Below, in pieces: positions 5,586 to 7,998 of a DNA stretch of 7,998 bases (position 1 is its first letter; the number at the start of each line of letters is the position of its first letter). The stretch is taken from contig MEWG01000030.1 of the NCBI GenBank assembly GCA_001773295.1, forward strand, positions 1 through 7,998, read 5' to 3'. The notes below the pieces were generated by a model that did no database searches, had not been told where the DNA came from, and saw nothing but the letters and a program-made list of their open reading frames with translations. The translations under genes and the position numbers were made by a program. This DNA is from a candidate division WWE3 bacterium RIFOXYD1_FULL_39_9 (GTDB taxonomy: Bacteria > Patescibacteriota > WWE3 > UBA101185 > UBA10185).

Positions 5586-6824
5586 TTAATCTTCGGGATT
5601 ATTAATTGCTAAAATTTCCAACAGCCTGTTGTATTTGGCTACTCTTTCTCCACGAACCGGAGCGCCGGACTTAATAAACTGCGCTCCTACGGCTACGGCC
5701 AGATCTGCTATAAAAGTATCTTCAGCAGTATCACCGCTTCTATGTGAAAGTATTATGTCCATCTTGGCTTCCTGCGCCATCCTAACAAAATCAAATGTTT
5801 CTGTTAATGTCCCTACTTGATTAGGTTTTACAATAACAGCGTTAATCATCTTTCGTTCAATAGCTTTTTTTAAATATTTGGTGTTTGTAACTACTAAATC
5901 GTCTCCGACAATCATGCAGTTGTTGCCCAGCTTCTTATAAACAGCTTCCCACGCTTGATAATCTCTTTCATAAAAAGGATCTTCCAGATATATGATTTCA
6001 AACTTTTTAAATAGTTTTTCGTAATATTCAATAAGTTTGTCGTCGTTAAGTTCCAGATTTTCTTCTCTAATCTTGTAGTGACCTTCCGAATAAAACGATT
6101 CGGCTGCCACGTCCATCCCAAAGAACACATCTTTACCAGGTTTATACTGCTCAGAAGCTGCAGCTTTCAAAAACTCTAAAGCTTTTGGTACTGTAAGATT
6201 GTTCGGAGCAAAGCCTCCTTCGTCGCCTACATCTACGTCCAAGTGTTCTTCGATCAGTTTTGTTTTTAAACTATGGTAAATATTCGTACCTATCTCGATT
6301 GCTTTATCAATAGAATATGCCCTTGAGGGAATCACCATAAACTCCTGAAAGGAAAGGCCGTTATGCGCGTGCTTGCCGCCATTTAAAACATTGAAAACCG
6401 GTGTGGGAAATTGCAAACTAGCCTTGGAAAATGGTTTTTTGTAAAACTGTGCCGACAAGTATTCGTACAGCTCTATCCCTTTTGAATTACTAACGGCCGA
6501 GGCTACGGCTAAAGAAACGGATAACAAACTGTTACCTCCGAAATGGTGTTTATTAGCAGTACCGTCCATTTCTATCAGCATTCTGTCTATTCCCTCCTGA
6601 TCTTCGGGATTTTCACCGCGGATTGCATCGTCGATTACTGTGGAAACAATATGTACAGACTTGTCTACAGGAAGCGACACAGCTTCCCGTTCGCCTTTTG
6701 ATGCGCCTTCGGGAATTGCTTGAATCCCCACTGCTCCGTCGTCCAGCTCAACATGGGTTTCGATAGTCCAATCACCTCTGGAATTGAGAATTTTGTGGCA
6801 AGAAATAGCTTTAATTTTAGACAT
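5586..6824 (-). CDS. eno: Enolase (phosphopyruvate hydratase), divergent variant
   Basis: Interconverts 2-phosphoglycerate and phosphoenolpyruvate. The 412-residue product, slightly short for the family, keeps every catalytic residue I could place: mobile-loop Ser42 in PEGASKGERE, His152 in NGGKHAHNG, Glu161 in FQEFMV, Glu202 in GDEGGFAP, Mg ligands Asp238, Glu281 (LEDPF) and Asp308 (VGDDL), base Lys333 (VKPNQVGTLTE), His361 (SHRSGD) and Lys385 (IKSGAP). Departures from consensus lie in the N-terminal domain: NSRGDWTIET where DSRGNPTVEV is usual, and PEGASKG for PSGASTG. The ATG at 6824 matches family N-termini (MSKIKAI); the frame extends to a GTG at 6833 that sits only three bases from the AGGAG. 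It lies 72 bp downstream of ppsA on the same strand and is probably co-transcribed with it. Its stop touches the mutase stop. Confidence 0.95.
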   Translation of the reverse strand: MSKIKAISCHKILNSRGDWTIETHVELDDGAVGIQAIPEGASKGEREAVSLPVDKSVHIVSTVIDDAIRGENPEDQEGIDRMLIEMDGTANKHHFGGNSLLSVSLAVASAVSNSKGIELYEYLSAQFYKKPFSKASLQFPTPVFNVLNGGKHAHNGLSFQEFMVIPSRAYSIDKAIEIGTNIYHSLKTKLIEEHLDVDVGDEGGFAPNNLTVPKALEFLKAAASEQYKPGKDVFFGMDVAAESFYSEGHYKIREENLELNDDKLIEYYEKLFKKFEIIYLEDPFYERDYQAWEAVYKKLGNNCMIVGDDLVVTNTKYLKKAIERKMINAVIVKPNQVGTLTETFDFVRMAQEAKMDIILSHRSGDTAEDTFIADLAVAVGAQFIKSGAPVRGERVAKYNRLLEILAINNPED

Positions 6825-6835
6825 GTGCCTCACTA

Positions 6836-6841
6836 TCTCCT
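6836..6841 (-). promoter_or_regulatory. Shine-Dalgarno-like site of eno
   Basis: AGGAGA on the minus strand lies 11 bases before the ATG at 6824 and only 2 before the GTG at 6833. A second GAGG (6831-6828) is three bases from the ATG. Neither spacing is ideal; the ATG was chosen from homology. No strong promoter is visible just upstream, in keeping with read-through from ppsA. Confidence 0.5.
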
Positions 6842-6849
6842 AGACAATA

Positions 6850-6897
6850 AAACTCGTGTAGTGTCACATCTCTCTGAGAAGGAAGCGCACTGAGTTT
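6850..6897 (-). other. Intercistronic stem-loop between ppsA and eno
   Basis: On the minus strand AAACTC-A-GTG (6897-6888) can pair with CACGAGTTT (6858-6850): nine base pairs with one bulged A, closing a loop of about 29 nt, followed by TATTG. It starts in the last base of the ppsA TGA. It could be an RNA-processing or stability element, or a leaky terminator tuning eno expression. The loop is long and the U-run poor, so a strong terminator is unlikely. Confidence 0.35.
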
Positions 6898-7998
6898 CAT
6901 TTCTTTTTACCGAGAACCTTCTTTTCGGCATCGTAAACAATCTGCCTTGTCTTTTCGATAACGTCGGGGCTTACAGATACGGATGTTACTCCCCACTCAA
7001 CCAGCATTTCTACCAACTCAGGAAAGACTGAAGGAGCTTGACCGCACACCGAACAGGTTACTTTTCTTTTGCGGCAAGTCGTAACAATTTTTTCAAGCGA
7101 CTGAAGGACCGCCGGATTCATTTCGCTGTATACTTCGGCAACTTTTTCGTTATCTCTGTCTACACCGAGGATTAACATTGTTAGGTCGTTTGTACCAATT
7201 GAGATACCATCGATACCTTCATCTATAAACTCGTCCAATAAAATTACGTTTGAAGGTATTTCTGCCATCATCCAGAATTTGAACAGTCCGCTTCTCCTTA
7301 ATCCTAACGATCCCATCAATTTCTTAACATCGCGTAGCTGTTCTACGGTTCTTACAAATGGCATCATAACCCACAGGTTTCTATATCCTAGCTTGTTTCT
7401 TACATATTGAATGGCTTCCACTTCCATTTTAAATACGTCGGGATTTGTAAGATAACGGTGAGTTCCTCTATAACCAATCATTGGATTTGGTTCTTCCTGT
7501 TCGAACTCCTTTCCGCCCTTCATATTTGCGTATTCATTTGATTTAAAGTCGTTGAATCTATAAACAACCGGTCTTGGGCTGAATGCTTTTGCAAACTTCT
7601 CTAAACCTTCTGCTAATTGCTTAATAAATTCCTTTCTCTTGCCTTCTTTGATAAACATTTGAGGGTGTTTACCAAGCTGTGCCATGATAAATTCCGCACG
7701 AAGGAGACCGACACCATCTACATTTCTTTGAGCCATGTCTGCGGCTAGTTCCGGTTCGGCTAGATTCATGTATACCTTAGTCGCTGTTTTAACTTTTGTT
7801 GCGTCAATCCCGCCCTTTGTTTCTTTTACGGCTACCTCCTTTGTAATATCTCCTTCGTACACCTTACCTTCAGCGCCATCTACGGTAATCAGCTCTCCGA
7901 CCGCAAGTATTTTTGTAGCATTTGTCGTACCTACAACAGCAGGTACTCCTAATTCCCTACTTACAATTGCGGCATGGCTTGTTCTCCCACCTAAATCA
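6897..7998 (-). CDS. ppsA: Phosphoenolpyruvate synthase (pyruvate, water dikinase), C-terminal part; N-terminus beyond window
   Basis: Makes PEP from pyruvate with ATP giving AMP and phosphate, and may run in reverse. The visible 366 residues begin in the phosphohistidine domain: GGRTSHAAIVSRELGVPAVVG, with the phosphorylated His at codon 7976-7974. They continue through the PEP/pyruvate-binding TIM barrel: GVGLLRAEF, NPMIGYRGTHRYL, WMMAEIPSN, GISIGTNDLTMLILGVDRDN and the catalytic Cys in SVCGQAPS (codon 7046-7044). The order and the LGVDRDN and CGQAPS signatures match PpsA better than pyruvate phosphate dikinase or PTS enzyme I. About 359 residues follow the catalytic His, close to E. coli PpsA, so the C-terminus is complete. 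The frame runs open off the right edge with no start in view; a GTG at 7862 is internal. The ATP-grasp domain should lie to the right. The gene lies upstream of eno on the same strand. Confidence 0.95.
   Translation of the reverse strand, partial: DLGGRTSHAAIVSRELGVPAVVGTTNATKILAVGELITVDGAEGKVYEGDITKEVAVKETKGGIDATKVKTATKVYMNLAEPELAADMAQRNVDGVGLLRAEFIMAQLGKHPQMFIKEGKRKEFIKQLAEGLEKFAKAFSPRPVVYRFNDFKSNEYANMKGGKEFEQEEPNPMIGYRGTHRYLTNPDVFKMEVEAIQYVRNKLGYRNLWVMMPFVRTVEQLRDVKKLMGSLGLRRSGLFKFWMMAEIPSNVILLDEFIDEGIDGISIGTNDLTMLILGVDRDNEKVAEVYSEMNPAVLQSLEKIVTTCRKRKVTCSVCGQAPSVFPELVEMLVEWGVTSVSVSPDVIEKTRQIVYDAEKKVLGKKK

Noticed and set aside
5587..5601. Short hairpin TAATC-TTCGG-GATTA at the mutase/enolase junction as a terminator
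   Set aside because: Only five base pairs, one of them GC, and no T-run on either side.
5619..5631. Inverted repeat CAACAG-C-CTGTTG
   Set aside because: One-base centre, inside conserved enolase codons, no T-run; likely chance.
5629..6130. Small frames 5629-5820 (+) and 5912-6130 (-)
   Set aside because: Both lie within the enolase coding region in other frames; the enolase protein is intact across them.
5589..6612. Repeated 12-mer ATCTTCGGGATT at both ends of eno (5589-5600 and 6601-6612)
   Set aside because: Both copies encode the same peptide Asn-Pro-Glu-Asp, once at the C-terminus and once near residue 75; coding coincidence rather than a DNA element.
6831..6833. GTG at 6831-6833 as the enolase start
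   Set aside because: It lies only three bases from AGGAG, and enolase homologues align from the ATG at 6824.

Overview
The window reads as an ordinary, very tightly packed stretch of bacterial chromosome (AT-leaning; roughly 40% GC by eye, not computed). Seven protein genes fill almost all of it, and the largest gap is about 100 bp. I see no mobile elements, tRNA or rRNA genes, or CRISPR arrays. The ppsA frame ends in TGA and no gene needs TGA read through, so the standard bacterial code fits. The packing, abutting or overlapping stop codons, scarcity of Shine-Dalgarno sites and slightly unusual family members suggest a small-genome lineage such as Patescibacteria/CPR (perhaps Microgenomates or WWE3-like). 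That placement is inference, not proven by the sequence.

Layout, left to right. Positions 1-1277 (minus): N-terminal 425 residues of a class A penicillin-binding protein, cut by the window edge, with a good promoter at 1306-1334. Positions 1371-3449 (minus): uvrB, the nucleotide-excision-repair helicase. Positions 3553-4182 (plus): lexA, the SOS repressor, divergent from uvrB across a 103-bp region that carries helically phased direct repeats, a candidate LexA operator. Positions 4179-4859 (minus): a DedA-family membrane protein whose stop overlaps that of lexA. Positions 4896-5585 (plus): a phosphoglycerate-mutase-like histidine phosphatase, divergent from dedA over only 36 bp. Positions 5586-6824 (minus): enolase, whose stop touches that of the mutase. 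Positions 6897-7998 (minus): the C-terminal 366 residues of phosphoenolpyruvate synthase, cut by the right edge.

Two functional groups stand out. uvrB and lexA form an SOS/DNA-repair divergent pair. The mutase, enolase and PEP synthase together cover 3-phosphoglycerate to 2-phosphoglycerate to PEP to pyruvate (or the reverse). The PBP and DedA protein belong to envelope construction and maintenance.

The most interesting signals are regulatory. (1) TGTTYGG direct repeats on an 11-nt grid between lexA and uvrB resemble the GTTC-N7-GTTC LexA boxes of Alphaproteobacteria. (2) uvrB, dedA and the mutase each have an extended -10 (TGn-TANNNT) ending 6-7 nt before the ATG and no Shine-Dalgarno, which suggests leaderless transcripts. 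(3) A 10-bp perfect hairpin just past the lexA stop lies inside dedA coding sequence. I did not find a wholly new multi-gene system here.
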